In this document: positions 15,730-25,562 of the stretch, one piece after another
Layout: the number at the start of each line of letters is the position of its first letter
Numbering within the stretch: position 1 is the stretch's first letter
Assembly (NCBI RefSeq): GCF_007874125.1
Contig: NZ_CP040128.1
Span: 620,001-684,000 of the forward strand
Length of the DNA stretch: 64,000 nt
Origin: Noviherbaspirillum sp. UKPF54
GTDB lineage: Bacteria > Pseudomonadota > Gammaproteobacteria > Burkholderiales > Burkholderiaceae_D
Reading direction: 5' to 3'
The notes under the pieces: model-generated
What the model was told of the DNA's origin: nothing
Database searches by the model: none
Seen by the model: only the letters and a program-made list of their open reading frames with translations
Made by a program: the position numbers and the translations under genes

Positions 15730-17081
15730 ACTCGGGGGAGGGTTGCGATGACTCGGGTGCCTTCCGGCGATGAAGTGAGCTGAAATGTGCCGCCAACGGA
15801 TTCCACGCGCTCGTGCATGTTGCGCAAGCCAATGCCGCGCTTGGGATGTTCGGCAATGCGCGCCACATCGAAGCCGATTCCATCGTCGGTAACGGTAAGG
15901 ACGATGCCAGTCTTGTCGCCCGAGAGGTGGACTGTGACTTGGGTGGCATTGGCATGACGTTCGATATTGGTCAGGGTTTCCTGCGCAATACGGAATAACA
16001 CCGTGTTGCCGACGTCGGTCAGCCTGTCGGTTTCGCCTTCCGATGCAAACATGATATCGATGCCGGCGTGCTCACTGAATTCCCGTGTCAAATGATCTAG
16101 CGCTGCCGCCAAACCGAGGTCATCAAGCAGTGCGGGGCGCAAGGCGTGGGAAATGCGCCTGACTTCGCCGAGCACGTCGTTGAGCTGGCAAGCGGCGCGA
16201 TCGAGCGACCTGCGTGCCGTTTCCGGTGTCGAGCTAGGGGAGGTCAGTTTTGCGATGCCGGATTCGACCTGCAGCTTAATCGATACTAACCATTGACTGA
16301 TTCCGTCATGCAAATCCCGTGAAAGGCGGGCCCGTTCCTCTTCCTGGGAGCGCACCACGCTTTGCGCCAGTACCTTGAGCTTAGCGTCTGCAACGCGATT
16401 TTCGCTGATGTTGAGCGCGAGTCCGGACAATGTGATGATCAACGCAATAATGATGGCAATTGCGGCGATCCACAGCAACGTATATTGAATGTTGCTGGAA
16501 ATTTGCGTATCGATCTTCGCCAGCGCCGCATCGACGTCGTCAAGATAAATACCCGTTCCAAGCATCCAGTTCCAGCGCTCCAGCATGACCACATATCCAA
16601 GTTTGGGCGCAATCTTGCCTGAAGAAGGCTTTTCCCACAGGTAGCGGACAAAGCCGCCGCCGGCTTTGGCTTGGTTGATCAGATGCTGGATAGTGGGATT
16701 GCCATGCTCATCCTTCAGATCCCACAGGTTGCGACCGACCAGATCCGGCTGGCGCGGATGCATCAGGTTCTTGCCCTGCAGGTCGTATACGAAGAAATAA
16801 CCGTCGTCGCCATAATCGAGTTTGGCAAGGATGGCTTTCGCTTCGTCGAGCGTCGCTTTATCCTGGCGCCCGGATTCATATAGATGTGCAATTGAACGGG
16901 TGCCTAGCGAGACGTAATGCGCCAGCTCCGCTTCCTTGCTCGCGAGATAAGCAGCCTCCACTGAGGCACGTTGTTGACCTGCCAGCTGCGCAGCTTGGTA
17001 GCGCACTGCGAGGGCAATGGCAAGCACGGCAAGAATGAGCGGTGTAATTGCGAGTGCCAGGATTTTTTGACGCAGCTTCAT
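15726..17081 (-). CDS. Sensor histidine kinase with Cache domain (NarX/DegS type)
   Basis: 451 residues. A transmembrane helix (about 7-27) and a second (about 200-222) enclose a periplasmic single Cache domain (YGDDGYFFVYDLQGKNLMHP, then WNWMLGTGIYLDDVD), the kind that senses small ligands such as carboxylates. The cytoplasmic part has a HisKA_3 phosphoacceptor His258 (SRDLHDGISQWL) and an HATPase domain with DDGIGFD and GIGLRNMHERV. It pairs with the coupled downstream NarL-type regulator. The ligand cannot be read from sequence. Confidence 0.93.
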   Translation of the reverse strand: MKLRQKILALAITPLILAVLAIALAVRYQAAQLAGQQRASVEAAYLASKEAELAHYVSLGTRSIAHLYESGRQDKATLDEAKAILAKLDYGDDGYFFVYDLQGKNLMHPRQPDLVGRNLWDLKDEHGNPTIQHLINQAKAGGGFVRYLWEKPSSGKIAPKLGYVVMLERWNWMLGTGIYLDDVDAALAKIDTQISSNIQYTLLWIAAIAIIIALIITLSGLALNISENRVADAKLKVLAQSVVRSQEEERARLSRDLHDGISQWLVSIKLQVESGIAKLTSPSSTPETARRSLDRAACQLNDVLGEVRRISHALRPALLDDLGLAAALDHLTREFSEHAGIDIMFASEGETDRLTDVGNTVLFRIAQETLTNIERHANATQVTVHLSGDKTGIVLTVTDDGIGFDVARIAEHPKRGIGLRNMHERVESVGGTFQLTSSPEGTRVIATLPRV

Positions 17082-17210
17082 GAAGTATTACTTTACAGAT
17101 ATTTTCTTCTGAAGCAATTAGATATGAAAAATACAGCGGGCCTCGTTTATTCGCGTCATATTGTAAAGAATGCCGGCCGGATGCAAAAATGTTCAACTGT
17201 AAGGACGAAA

Positions 17211-17235
17211 AAAAACCCCGTCGAAACGGGGCTTT
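17211..17235 (-). terminator. Terminator of the cold-shock gene
   Basis: Stem CCCCGT / ACGGGG (17216-17221 and 17226-17231) with a CGAA tetraloop. On the minus strand it is followed by a run of T, 30 bp after the stop of the cold-shock gene. Confidence 0.85.
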
Positions 17236-17265
17236 TCACTGCTCTTGCTAATCGGTGTGATTAGT

Positions 17266-17469
17266 TTAGCCGTTCTGAATGTTGGAAGCTTGCTTGCCTT
17301 TGGGGCCTTGCGTTACTTCGAACGACACCTTTTGACCTTCTTTGAGAGTCTTGAAGCCGTTCATCTGAATTGCGGAAAAGTGGGCGAACAAATCTTCACC
17401 GCCGTCATCCGGAGTGATAAATCCGAAGCCTTTGGAATCGTTGAACCACTTGACGGTACCTGTTGCCAT
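17266..17469 (-). CDS. Cold-shock protein, CspA family
   Basis: 67 residues, one cold-shock domain. RNP1 is KGFGFI and RNP2 DLFAHFSAI; the protein starts [18 protein letters not shown] chose the ATG at 17469 because this is the invariant family start; ten further upstream codons are open but unlike the family. Such proteins bind single-stranded RNA/DNA and melt RNA structure. The leader upstream of 17469 is long and AT-rich, typical for cold-shock mRNAs, with an inverted repeat at 17558-17591. Confidence 0.93.
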   Translation of the reverse strand: MATGTVKWFNDSKGFGFITPDDGGEDLFAHFSAIQMNGFKTLKEGQKVSFEVTQGPKGKQASNIQNG

Positions 17470-17557
17470 AAAAGCGTCTTTCAAATAATAACTAATCACA
17501 CGAGCCGTATAAGCAAGAAGCTCCGCGTAACGCTGCCCCCTCCTAAATGCTCACTTC

Positions 17558-17591
17558 TATTGACATTCCCATAACTGCTGTAATGTCAATA
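17558..17591. promoter_or_regulatory. Perfect 9-bp inverted repeat upstream of the cold-shock gene
   Basis: Arms TATTGACAT and ATGTCAATA are separated by 16 bases, the spacing of two adjacent major grooves. It lies about 90 bp upstream of the cold-shock start and about 200 bp upstream of clpS, in the 300-bp divergent gap. Operator or leader element; protein unknown. Confidence 0.4.
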
Positions 17592-17796
17592 AATACCATT
17601 GTTCCCGCAAAAAATATAAAAGTCAAGGCACAATCCATGTCCTTTTTGAGCTATTACAAGCTAATTACCGAGAAGGATTCTTGAAATCAGGGGGGTTTGA
17701 CTTCATCTGCGCACTGTGCAGAAACGGCGTAATATACAAAGAGGATGTTCTTTACTTCTGCGCATTGCGCGAAAGTTGATGCAATAGAATAGAAGC

Positions 17797-18105
17797 ATGG
17801 AAACTCAGCATGACAACGGTACGGTACTTGCTAGGCAAGAGCAGAAGCTCAAACCCCCGCCTATGTATCAGGTGCTTCTCCTGAATGACGACTACACGCC
17901 GATGGAGTTTGTGGTTGCGATCCTTCAGGAATACTTTAACAAGGACCGAGAGACAGCGACGCAGATCATGCTCAAGGTACATCGTGATGGAAAAGGTATG
18001 TGCGGCGTCTATCCTAAAGACATAGCGTCGACTAAAGTGGAACTCGTTTTAACCCACGCTCGAAAGGCAGGACATCCCCTGCAATGCGTGATGGAGGAAG
18101 CATGA
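17797..18105 (+). CDS. clpS: ClpS, N-degron adaptor of ClpAP
   Basis: 102 residues. After a disordered N-terminus the ClpS core begins at about residue 21 ([20 protein letters not shown]), including the substrate-pocket residues N-D-D and M, and ends [20 protein letters not shown]...[10 protein letters not shown]. ClpS recognises N-terminal Leu, Phe, Tyr and Trp and hands the protein to ClpA. Its stop overlaps the clpA start (ATGA), so they are coupled. The Leu-adding transferases bpt and aat lie 3.5-5 kb downstream. Confidence 0.96.
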   Translation: METQHDNGTVLARQEQKLKPPPMYQVLLLNDDYTPMEFVVAILQEYFNKDRETATQIMLKVHRDGKGMCGVYPKDIASTKVELVLTHARKAGHPLQCVMEEA

Positions 18106-20402
18106 TTGCGCAGGAACTGGAAGTTAGTTTGCATATGGCTTTTGTCGAAGCCCGCCAGGCTCGGCACGAGTTCATCACAGTAGAGCACTTGCTGCTTGCG
18201 CTGCTCGACAATCCGTCGGCGGCTGAGGTGCTGCGCGCCTGCGCAGTCAATATCGAGGATCTGCGCAAGACATTGACCAACTTCATAACGGACAATACGC
18301 CGACGGTGCCGGGCACCAGCGAAGTCGACACGCAGCCGACCCTCGGGTTTCAGCGCGTGATCCAGCGCGCCATCATGCACGTGCAGTCAGCGTCGAACGG
18401 CAAGAAGGAAGTCACCGGCGCCAACGTCTTGGTGGCGATCTTCGGCGAAAAGGATTCGCATGCGGTGTACTACCTGCACCAGCAGGGTGTGACGCGCCTG
18501 GATGTCGTGAATTTCATTTCCCACGGTGTCCGCAAGGACCAGCAGGCCGATTCGCAGAAATCGCCGGAAGGTGCGGAAGAGGCGCAGGCCGAAGGGCAGC
18601 AGAAGGAAAGCCCGCTCGATCAGTTCACTCAGAATCTGAACAAGCTCGCCGCCGAAGGCAAGATCGATCCGTTGATCGGCCGCGAGTCAGAAGTCGAGCG
18701 AGTCATCCAGACCTTGTGCCGCCGCCGCAAGAACAATCCGCTGCTAGTTGGTGAGGCCGGCGTCGGCAAGACCGCGATCGCGGAGGGCCTCGCCTGGCGA
18801 GTGACCCAGGGTGACGTGCCGGAAGTTCTGCAGAACGCTGTCGTCTACTCGCTCGACATGGGCGCGCTGCTGGCCGGGACGAAATATCGCGGCGATTTCG
18901 AGCAGCGCCTGAAAGCGGTGTTGAAGCAGTTGCGCGACAATCCGCACGGTATCCTGTTCATCGACGAGATCCACACGATCATCGGTGCCGGTTCGGCTTC
19001 CGGCGGCACGCTGGATGCATCCAATCTGCTGAAGCCGGCGCTATCGTCAGGCCAGCTGAAATGCATCGGCGCGACCACGTACACGGAATTCCGTGGGGTG
19101 TTCGAGAAGGACCATGCGCTGTCCCGGCGATTCCAGAAGATCGATGTGAACGAGCCGACCGTGGAGCAGACAGTGCAGATTTTGCGCGGCCTGAAATCGC
19201 GCTTCGAAGAGCATCATGGCGTCAAGTATTCGGCTTCCGCGCTGACGTCGGCGGCGGAACTGGCGGCGCGCTTCATCAATGACCGTCATCTGCCGGACAA
19301 GGCGATCGACGTGATCGACGAGGCGGGCGCCGCGCAACGCATCCTGCCGAAGTCGAAGCAGAAGAAAACGATCGGCAAATCCGAGATCGAGGACATCATC
19401 TCGAAGATTGCGCGCATTCCTCCGCAGACGGTCAACCAGGACGACCGCTCCAAGCTGCAGACGATCGACCGCGACCTGAAGAACGTGGTGTTCGGCCAAG
19501 ATCCGGCGATCGAAGCGCTCGGATCCGCCATCAAGATGGCGCGCGCTGGTCTCGGTAAGACCGACAAGCCGATCGGCGCCTTCCTGTTCTCCGGCCCGAC
19601 CGGCGTCGGCAAGACCGAGGTCGCCAAGCAACTGGCATTCATCCTCGGCATCGAGTTGATCCGCTTTGACATGTCGGAGTACATGGAGCGTCATGCGGTT
19701 TCGCGCCTGATTGGTGCGCCGCCCGGCTATGTCGGTTTCGACCAGGGCGGCCTGCTGACCGAGGCGATCACGAAGAAGCCGCACGCTGTGCTCTTGCTGG
19801 ATGAGATTGAAAAGGCGCATCCGGATATCTTCAATATCCTGTTGCAAGTGATGGACCATGGCACGCTGACCGACAACAACGGCCGCAAAGCTGACTTCCG
19901 TAACGTGATCATCATCATGACCACCAACGCGGGAGCAGAGGCGCTGCAGAAGCGTTCTATCGGCTTCACCGACAAGAAGGAAGCCGGCGACGAGATGGCC
20001 GACATCAAGCGCATGTTCACGCCCGAGTTCCGTAACCGTCTCGACGCGACCATCAGCTTCAAGGCGCTGGACGAGGAAATCATCCTGCGCGTGGTCGACA
20101 AGTTCCTGATGCAGCTCGAAGAGCAATTGCACGAGAAAAAGGTCGAGGCGGTCTTTACCGACAGCCTGCGCCGTTTCCTTGCCAAGAAGGGCTTCGATCC
20201 GCTGATGGGCGCGCGGCCGATGGCGCGCCTGATCCAGGACATGATTCGCAAGGCGCTGGCCGACGAATTGCTATTTGGCCGCCTGGTGTCCGGTGGTCGG
20301 GTCACGGTCGATCTGGACGACAAGGAGCAGATTAAGCTCGATTTCGCGGAAGGAGATGCGTCTCCGCCGCCGGCTCCGGAAGAGACTCTGGAAGTCGAAT
20401 AA
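18102..20402 (+). CDS. clpA: ClpA, AAA+ unfoldase of the ClpAP protease
   Basis: 766 residues from the ATG at 18102, which overlaps the clpS stop and gives the canonical start [14 protein letters not shown]. Order: Clp N-domain (1-140), a charged linker (about 145-175), AAA1 with Walker [15 protein letters not shown] (about 216), AAA2 with [14 protein letters not shown] (about 497), and a D2-small domain. It unfolds substrates and threads them into ClpP, which is encoded elsewhere. A strong terminator follows. Confidence 0.97.
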   Translation: MIAQELEVSLHMAFVEARQARHEFITVEHLLLALLDNPSAAEVLRACAVNIEDLRKTLTNFITDNTPTVPGTSEVDTQPTLGFQRVIQRAIMHVQSASNGKKEVTGANVLVAIFGEKDSHAVYYLHQQGVTRLDVVNFISHGVRKDQQADSQKSPEGAEEAQAEGQQKESPLDQFTQNLNKLAAEGKIDPLIGRESEVERVIQTLCRRRKNNPLLVGEAGVGKTAIAEGLAWRVTQGDVPEVLQNAVVYSLDMGALLAGTKYRGDFEQRLKAVLKQLRDNPHGILFIDEIHTIIGAGSASGGTLDASNLLKPALSSGQLKCIGATTYTEFRGVFEKDHALSRRFQKIDVNEPTVEQTVQILRGLKSRFEEHHGVKYSASALTSAAELAARFINDRHLPDKAIDVIDEAGAAQRILPKSKQKKTIGKSEIEDIISKIARIPPQTVNQDDRSKLQTIDRDLKNVVFGQDPAIEALGSAIKMARAGLGKTDKPIGAFLFSGPTGVGKTEVAKQLAFILGIELIRFDMSEYMERHAVSRLIGAPPGYVGFDQGGLLTEAITKKPHAVLLLDEIEKAHPDIFNILLQVMDHGTLTDNNGRKADFRNVIIIMTTNAGAEALQKRSIGFTDKKEAGDEMADIKRMFTPEFRNRLDATISFKALDEEIILRVVDKFLMQLEEQLHEKKVEAVFTDSLRRFLAKKGFDPLMGARPMARLIQDMIRKALADELLFGRLVSGGRVTVDLDDKEQIKLDFAEGDASPPPAPEETLEVE

Positions 20403-20413
20403 TCGGCGTGAAG

Positions 20414-20446
20414 AAAAAAGCCCGGATTCGTTCCGGGCTTTTTTTA
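20414..20446. terminator. Bidirectional terminator between clpA and pyrD
   Basis: Stem AAGCCCGGA / TCCGGGCTT with short loop, preceded by six A and followed by a long T-run, between convergent genes. Confidence 0.88.
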
Positions 20447-20457
20447 TTTTTTCTGCC

Positions 20458-21501
20458 TTAACGAGCTTTGCGTAATGCCGCCGCACATTCCTTGACCAAT
20501 GCGGGGCCGCGGTAAATCAGACCGGTGTACAACTGCACCATGGAGGCGCCGGCATCGATCTTCGCCTGCGCATCTTTTCCCGAGAGAATGCCGCCGACGC
20601 CAATGATTGGTAGTGCGCCTTTCAGCTCGGCGTTCAATGCGCGAATGACGGTATTGGACAGTTCGAATACCGGCGCGCCCGAAAGTCCGCCAGTTTCTTC
20701 GGCGTGCGGCAACCCTTTTACTGCGTCGCGCGTGATGGTCGTGTTGGTCGCGATGACCGCATCCATCTTGTGGCGCATGAGCGCGGACGCGATGGACTTG
20801 ACTTGATCGCCATCGATGTCGGGAGCGATCTTCAATGCAATTGGCACATAGCGCATATGCTGGTCGGCCAAGCGGAGTTGCGCATCCTTCAATTTGGACA
20901 GCAGCGCGTCCAGTTCCGAGCCGCCCTGAAGCTGGCGCAGGTTCTTGGTATTCGGCGAGGAGATGTTGACCGTCACGTAGCTTGCGTAGGGATATACCTT
21001 CTCCAGGCAATGCAGATAGTCGTCCGCCGCGCGTTCGATTGGCGTATCGGCATTTTTGCCGATGTTTAGGCCGAGCACACCTTCTTTGTTCTGATAAAAC
21101 TTCGACGACTGGACATTGGTGACAAAGGCATCTACACCGCCGTTGTTGAAGCCCATGCGGTTAATGACCGCATTTGCCTGCGGAAGGCGGAAAATGCGTG
21201 GCTGCGGATTGCCAGGCTGCGCGCGCGGCGTAACTGTGCCGACTTCGATGAAGCCGAATCCGAGTGCTGCAAGGCCGTCGATGTAGGCGCCATCCTTGTC
21301 CAGGCCGGCGGCCAAGCCGACAGGATTGGGAAAGGTAATGCCCATCACCGTGCGCGGGTCGGGCAGGGGGCGCGCGATGAGTTTGGTCAGGCCACAGGCT
21401 GCGGCGCGCTTTAGTGCAGGCAGCGCGATGTTGTGGGCGGCTTCCGGGTCGAGCGAGAACAGGAGGGGACGGGTGAGTGCGTACAGGAATTTGTCGGACA
21501 T
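20458..21501 (-). CDS. pyrD: Dihydroorotate dehydrogenase (quinone), class 2
   Basis: 347 residues, class 2 length with an N-terminal membrane-associating helix region ([23 protein letters not shown]). Motifs are [32 protein letters not shown], the catalytic serine region [19 protein letters not shown] and [12 protein letters not shown]. It oxidises dihydroorotate to orotate with FMN and passes electrons to ubiquinone at the inner membrane, in pyrimidine synthesis. It is first in a possible run bpt-pyrD on the minus strand, after an 84-bp gap. Confidence 0.96.
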   Translation of the reverse strand: MSDKFLYALTRPLLFSLDPEAAHNIALPALKRAAACGLTKLIARPLPDPRTVMGITFPNPVGLAAGLDKDGAYIDGLAALGFGFIEVGTVTPRAQPGNPQPRIFRLPQANAVINRMGFNNGGVDAFVTNVQSSKFYQNKEGVLGLNIGKNADTPIERAADDYLHCLEKVYPYASYVTVNISSPNTKNLRQLQGGSELDALLSKLKDAQLRLADQHMRYVPIALKIAPDIDGDQVKSIASALMRHKMDAVIATNTTITRDAVKGLPHAEETGGLSGAPVFELSNTVIRALNAELKGALPIIGVGGILSGKDAQAKIDAGASMVQLYTGLIYRGPALVKECAAALRKAR

Positions 21502-21585
21502 GGGGCAAATAGGTAGGCGATGCCTGCGAGCGGCAAAACCGCTATTTTACTATTGCGCTTTATCAATAGATGGTGGTGACAGGTG

Positions 21586-22317
21586 TCACTCCGGCTGCCA
21601 TGCCTCCCACGTGCCATGCCGGAGTGCTTCAAGCGGTTTGAAATTGATCTTGTACGCCATTTTCCGGCTGTGCCTGATCCAATAGCCAAGATAGACGTGT
21701 GGCATGTTAAGCCGCCGGGCTTGCTCGATTTGCCAAAGGATGTTGTAGGTACCCAAGGACGCGCCCTCGATATCGGGGTCGTAGAAGGTGTAGACGGAGG
21801 ACAGGCCGTCGTTCAGGATATCAATGATGCTTACCATGCGCAGGGTGCCGTCGTTGTCCCGGAACTCGACCAGGCGTGTGTTGACCTTGCTCTGCAATAA
21901 GAACTGCGCGTACTGGTCGCGGCTGTCATGGTCCATGCCGCCGCCAGCGTGCCGCACTGACTGATAGCGCAGATACAAATCGTAATGCTCCGGCACGTAC
22001 GCCAGCGTCGTGATCCACGTGGTCAACCCCTCATGCTTGCTCCAGGCGCGGCGCTGGCTGCGATTGGGGTGGAATGCGCCGGCTTTCACGCGCACCGGAA
22101 TGCATGCCTGGCAGCCGTCGCACAACGGCCGATAGGTAAAGATGCCGCTGCGGCGGAAGCCATTCTTGACCAGTTCCGAATAAACATCGGCGTTAATCAG
22201 GTGAGAGGGCGTCGCGACTTGTGAACGCGCTTGGCGTCCTTCGAGATAACTGCACGGATATGGCGCGGTCGCGTAAAACTGCAGGGTGGCGAAAGGCAGA
22301 TCTTTAAGATGCGTCAT
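21586..22317 (-). CDS. bpt: Aspartate/glutamate leucyltransferase (arginyltransferase family)
   Basis: 243 residues. The N-terminal cysteines [12 protein letters not shown] and [12 protein letters not shown] and the C-terminal [22 protein letters not shown] are family signatures. Bpt-type bacterial ATE homologs attach leucine to proteins starting with Asp or Glu, making them ClpS substrates. It sits 30 bp downstream of aat on the same strand, the usual aat-bpt operon, and near clpSA, so the whole N-degron route is local. Confidence 0.93.
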   Translation of the reverse strand: MTHLKDLPFATLQFYATAPYPCSYLEGRQARSQVATPSHLINADVYSELVKNGFRRSGIFTYRPLCDGCQACIPVRVKAGAFHPNRSQRRAWSKHEGLTTWITTLAYVPEHYDLYLRYQSVRHAGGGMDHDSRDQYAQFLLQSKVNTRLVEFRDNDGTLRMVSIIDILNDGLSSVYTFYDPDIEGASLGTYNILWQIEQARRLNMPHVYLGYWIRHSRKMAYKINFKPLEALRHGTWEAWQPE

Positions 22318-22347
22318 GCGGCATACCTAGCTACGATTCCGACTCTG

Positions 22348-23118
22348 TTAATTTACACCGTATGGCGTGATCGGCAGAAGTGTTTTTTGCGTATGCCTAG
22401 AATATGTCGAGCGGATGCCAAGCGTGTATCTGCGGTTGCGCGATTGCTTCGCGCAGCAATCGGATAAATTCTTTCCTTGGAAGGGGGCTGCCCCAAGCGA
22501 CGCCAGATGCGATGTCTCTTGTTGGCAATCGATCATCGACACACCTTGCCCCTTTAGAAAATGGACCAGATAGGCGAGGGCGACTTTTGATGCATCCGGG
22601 ATACGCGCAAACATTGATTCGCCATAAAACATGCGCCCAATGGACACACCGTAAGCGCCGCCGACCAACTGGTTGTCGAGCCACAGTTCAGAGGAATGGG
22701 CATATCCTTGACGATGCAATGCGCTGTAGCCGCGAATAATGTCTTCCGAAATCCAGGTGCCTGCACCTTCTTTCCGCGGTGCGGCGCAGGCTAGCATCAC
22801 TTGTTCGAATGCCGTATCAAAGCGGATTTGCCAGCGCCGATCCGAATGCATGCTCTTGTGCACCTTTTTCAAGGTCTTCCGGAGGCTGTGCGAAATCACA
22901 AACCGCTCGGTAAAGAGCACCATGCGCGGATCGGTACTCCACCATAAGATAGGCTGTCCTTCCGAGTACCAGGGGAAGATTCCCCGGCGATAGGCCTCCA
23001 GTAATCGCTTAGGGGAAAGGTCGCCGCCGGCGGCGAGTAGCCCTGGCGCCCCGTCTTCTTCGTTTAGCGCGGATGATACGTCTGGAAAGGGAGTGCTCGC
23101 CTCAAGCCAAGGAATCAT
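22348..23118 (-). CDS. aat: Leucyl/phenylalanyl-tRNA-protein transferase, frameshifted near the C-terminus
   Basis: The frame starts MIPWLEAST (ATG at 23118; TTG/GTG codons just upstream are alternatives) and shows the family motifs [44 protein letters not shown], here named only by start and end: residues 27-70. It adds Leu or Phe to proteins with N-terminal Lys or Arg. At SHLASLGA the frame leaves the family and continues with an unrelated tail to 22348. The expected ending ([18 protein letters not shown] to LDIF) is encoded in the next frame, stopping at 22397. One missing base in the run of five G at 22483-22487 explains this. It may be a real mutation or a sequence error. Confidence 0.85.
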   Translation of the reverse strand: MIPWLEASTPFPDVSSALNEEDGAPGLLAAGGDLSPKRLLEAYRRGIFPWYSEGQPILWWSTDPRMVLFTERFVISHSLRKTLKKVHKSMHSDRRWQIRFDTAFEQVMLACAAPRKEGAGTWISEDIIRGYSALHRQGYAHSSELWLDNQLVGGAYGVSIGRMFYGESMFARIPDASKVALAYLVHFLKGQGVSMIDCQQETSHLASLGAAPFQGKNLSDCCAKQSRNRRYTLGIRSTYSRHTQKTLLPITPYGVN

Positions 23119-23145
23119 TCTTTTCACCAAAGTAGATCATTGGAA

Positions 23146-23162
23146 TGCACAAAACAGGTGCA
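23146..23162. promoter_or_regulatory. NtrC-type enhancer site upstream of amt
   Basis: TGCACAAAACAGGTGCA fits the NtrC consensus TGCAC-N7-GTGCA in length and both arms. It is centred about 108 bp upstream of the start expected from the sigma-54 promoter at 23235, the normal enhancer distance. Confidence 0.65.
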
Positions 23163-23234
23163 TAAAAGCATTGCGCCCATTTTTCAAACAAAATTTTCTC
23201 CTTGGAAATCAATATCTTGCTGTTGTGCACTAAA

Positions 23235-23251
23235 TTGGAATAAATATTGCT
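23235..23251 (+). promoter_or_regulatory. Sigma-54 promoter of amt
   Basis: TTGGAATAAATATTGCT has the invariant GG (23237-23238) and GC (23249-23250) exactly 10 bases apart and a full TTGC at -12. With the NtrC-type site upstream this predicts activation under nitrogen limitation. Confidence 0.65.
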
Positions 23252-23302
23252 TTATTGGTGCTTGTTGATTCCAGCATGCACTTTAACAGGGAGATTTTTT
23301 GC

Positions 23303-24505
23303 ATGGACGCATTTCGAAACGGTGCCGATACCTTATTTATCTTGCTTGGCGCCATAATGATTCTGGCGATGCATGCCGGGTTCGCCTTTCTGGAGCTGGG
23401 GACGGTTCGCAAGAAAAATCAGGTTAACGCCTTGGTCAAAATCTTAGTCGATTTTGCCATCTCGACCATTGCCTATTTTTTTGTCGGCTACACGATTGCG
23501 TATGGCATCGACTTCTTTGCCGATGCTGGTGCACTGGCGGCGAAGAGTGGCTTCGAGTTAGTGAAATTCTTTTTCCTGCTCACGTTCGCTGCGGCAATTC
23601 CGGCAATTATTTCAGGCGGCATCGCCGAGCGCGCCAAATTCTATCCACAACTGTTTGCAACCGCGATGCTGGTAGGGTTGGTGTATCCCTTCTTTGAAGG
23701 TATCGCATGGAATCACAAGTTTGGCGTGCAAGCTTGGCTGAAGGCGATGTTCTCGGAGGAGTTTCATGACTTCGCCGGTTCGGTAGTCGTGCATGCCGTC
23801 GGTGGTTGGGCGGCCCTGCCTGCGGTGCTTCTGCTCGGGGCGCGGCGCGGGCGCTACTCCAAGGATGGCGCCGTCGCGGCGCATCCGCCGTCGAATATCC
23901 CGTTTCTCGCGCTCGGCGCGTGGATTCTGACCGTCGGCTGGTTTGGGTTCAATGTGATGAGCGCGCAAACGCTCGACAAGATGAATGGACTGGTGGCGAT
24001 CAACTCGCTCATGGCCATGGTTGGTGGCACGCTGGTCGCCGTCTTGATGGGCAAGAATGATCCGGGCTTTGCCTACAATGGTCCGCTGGCCGGGCTGGTG
24101 GCGGTGTGTGCCGGTTCTGATTTGATGCACCCGCTTGCCGCGCTTGTGACGGGCGGCGTTGCAGGCGTCATTTTCGTGTGGATGTTCACGCTCACGCAAA
24201 ACAAATGGAAGATCGACGACGTGCTCGGCGTGTGGCCGCTGCATGGCTTATGCGGCGCCTGGGGCGGTATCGCCGCCGGTATTTTTGGTCAGAAGGCGCT
24301 GGGTGGAATCGGCGGCGTGTCGTTCATGTCGCAATTGGTAGGTACCGTGCTCGGCGTGGCAATTGCGGCCGGCGCGAGCGCGATCGTGTACGGGCTGTTG
24401 AAAAGGACGGTCGGTATTCGCCTCGATCCGGAGCAGGAGTTCGACGGCGCCGATCTGTCGATTCATAGGATCAGCGCCACCGCGGAGCGCGAGACAAGCT
24501 GGTAA
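23303..24505 (+). CDS. amt: Ammonium transporter, Amt family
   Basis: 400 residues from the ATG at 23303, chosen for the AGGGAG ribosome site and because the protein then begins just before the first helix. About 11 helices. Family signatures are FAFLELGTVRKKNQ, the long AAAIPAIISGGIAERAKF region and the pore histidines in VVHAVGGWAALPA and WPLHGLCGAWGGIAAG. It is an inner-membrane trimer taking up ammonium/ammonia. No glnK lies next to it, unlike many amt loci. The upstream NtrC site and sigma-54 promoter predict nitrogen control. Confidence 0.95.
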   Translation: MDAFRNGADTLFILLGAIMILAMHAGFAFLELGTVRKKNQVNALVKILVDFAISTIAYFFVGYTIAYGIDFFADAGALAAKSGFELVKFFFLLTFAAAIPAIISGGIAERAKFYPQLFATAMLVGLVYPFFEGIAWNHKFGVQAWLKAMFSEEFHDFAGSVVVHAVGGWAALPAVLLLGARRGRYSKDGAVAAHPPSNIPFLALGAWILTVGWFGFNVMSAQTLDKMNGLVAINSLMAMVGGTLVAVLMGKNDPGFAYNGPLAGLVAVCAGSDLMHPLAALVTGGVAGVIFVWMFTLTQNKWKIDDVLGVWPLHGLCGAWGGIAAGIFGQKALGGIGGVSFMSQLVGTVLGVAIAAGASAIVYGLLKRTVGIRLDPEQEFDGADLSIHRISATAERETSW

Positions 24506-24515
24506 GTGCGGGATA

Positions 24516-24556
24516 AAAAAGAGGATGCGCGTTTATGTGCATCCTCTTTTGTTTTT
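24516..24556. terminator. Bidirectional terminator after amt
   Basis: Stem AAAAGAGGATGC / GCATCCTCTTTT (12 bp) with A-run and T-run on either side, between the convergent amt and NUDIX genes. Confidence 0.85.
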
Positions 24557-24584
24557 TGCGGGGCGCGGCCATGCGCGATGCTGC

Positions 24585-25166
24585 TTAGCCTTCGGCAGAC
24601 TGGCGCATCGGTGTCAGCACGTCGCGCGTATGCAGGGCATAGGTGCCCCCCTCGCGCCTGATGCGCGCAAGGTCGGTAAAGAAAAACTTCAAGGTATAGG
24701 CGACCGTCGGGAATGCGATTTCCTTCCACGGAATCTCCGACTCTGAAAACAGCTTCACATCCAGGCTTTCGGTGCCGGCTGCAAAATCGAGGTCGAGCAA
24801 GGTGGCGCGGTAGAACATGTGCACCTGATGCACGTGCGGCACGTTCAGCAGCGAAAACAACTCATGCAGTTCAATGTGCGCCCCCGCTTCTTCCTGCGTT
24901 TCACGCAAGGCTGCTTCCGTCGTAGTTTCTTCATTTTCCATAAAGCCGGCGGGCAGGGTCCAGTAGCCGTAACGCGGTTCGATTGCGCGCTTGCACAGCA
25001 GTACGCGCGTGTCGCCTTCGTGGTCCCACACCGGAATCGAGCCGATCACCATCTTGGGGTTCTGATAATGGATCGTTCCGCATTGTCCGCATACGTAACG
25101 TGGACGATTATCGTCCGGCGGGATTAGCTGCGAAACCGGATGCGCGCATTCAGAGCAAAATTTCAT
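24585..25166 (-). CDS. NUDIX hydrolase with N-terminal zinc ribbon
   Basis: 193 residues from the ATG at 25166, which directly starts the zinc ribbon MKFCSECAHPVSQ...YVCGQCG (two CxxC pairs). A longer frame has no family content. The NUDIX box is GFMENEETTTEAALRETQEEAG, close to G-x5-E-x7-REUxEExGU. The zinc-ribbon NUDIX family includes NAD-diphosphatase relatives, but the C-terminal NADH-specific motif SQPWPFPxS is missing. The substrate is probably a nucleotide sugar or dinucleotide and is unknown. Confidence 0.88.
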   Translation of the reverse strand: MKFCSECAHPVSQLIPPDDNRPRYVCGQCGTIHYQNPKMVIGSIPVWDHEGDTRVLLCKRAIEPRYGYWTLPAGFMENEETTTEAALRETQEEAGAHIELHELFSLLNVPHVHQVHMFYRATLLDLDFAAGTESLDVKLFSESEIPWKEIAFPTVAYTLKFFFTDLARIRREGGTYALHTRDVLTPMRQSAEG

Positions 25167-25282
25167 AAGGGGGGCGACGGACAATGGGGTTAAGCGCGCG
25201 ACGATGTAATTCGGCGACGACAATCGGCGCATTGTTCGAATGGAGTAGAAGTGTACACCGCAAGTGTGGTCAACAATTACAT

Positions 25283-25311
25283 TTGCGTTGGTAGTCGATA
25301 CCGGATATACT
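25283..25311 (+). promoter_or_regulatory. Promoter of the initiator tRNA
   Basis: TTGCGT (25283-25288), 17 bases, TATACT (25306-25311), 13 bp upstream of the tRNA. Confidence 0.6.
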
Positions 25312-25324
25312 TATGTTCTTCAGA

Positions 25325-25402
<78 letters not shown>

Positions 25403-25562
25403 GTCTCACAGTCTTGAATTCCCGTCCTTCATATATCCAATAAAAATCGGGCGCGGGATTGCAGCATCAATGGACTCTCGTGTCCGGCCTGGCAGCATCA
25501 AATGGTGCGTGTCGTTGACGAATATATCTGCACATTGTTGGAAAAAAACAAGACGCATACCG

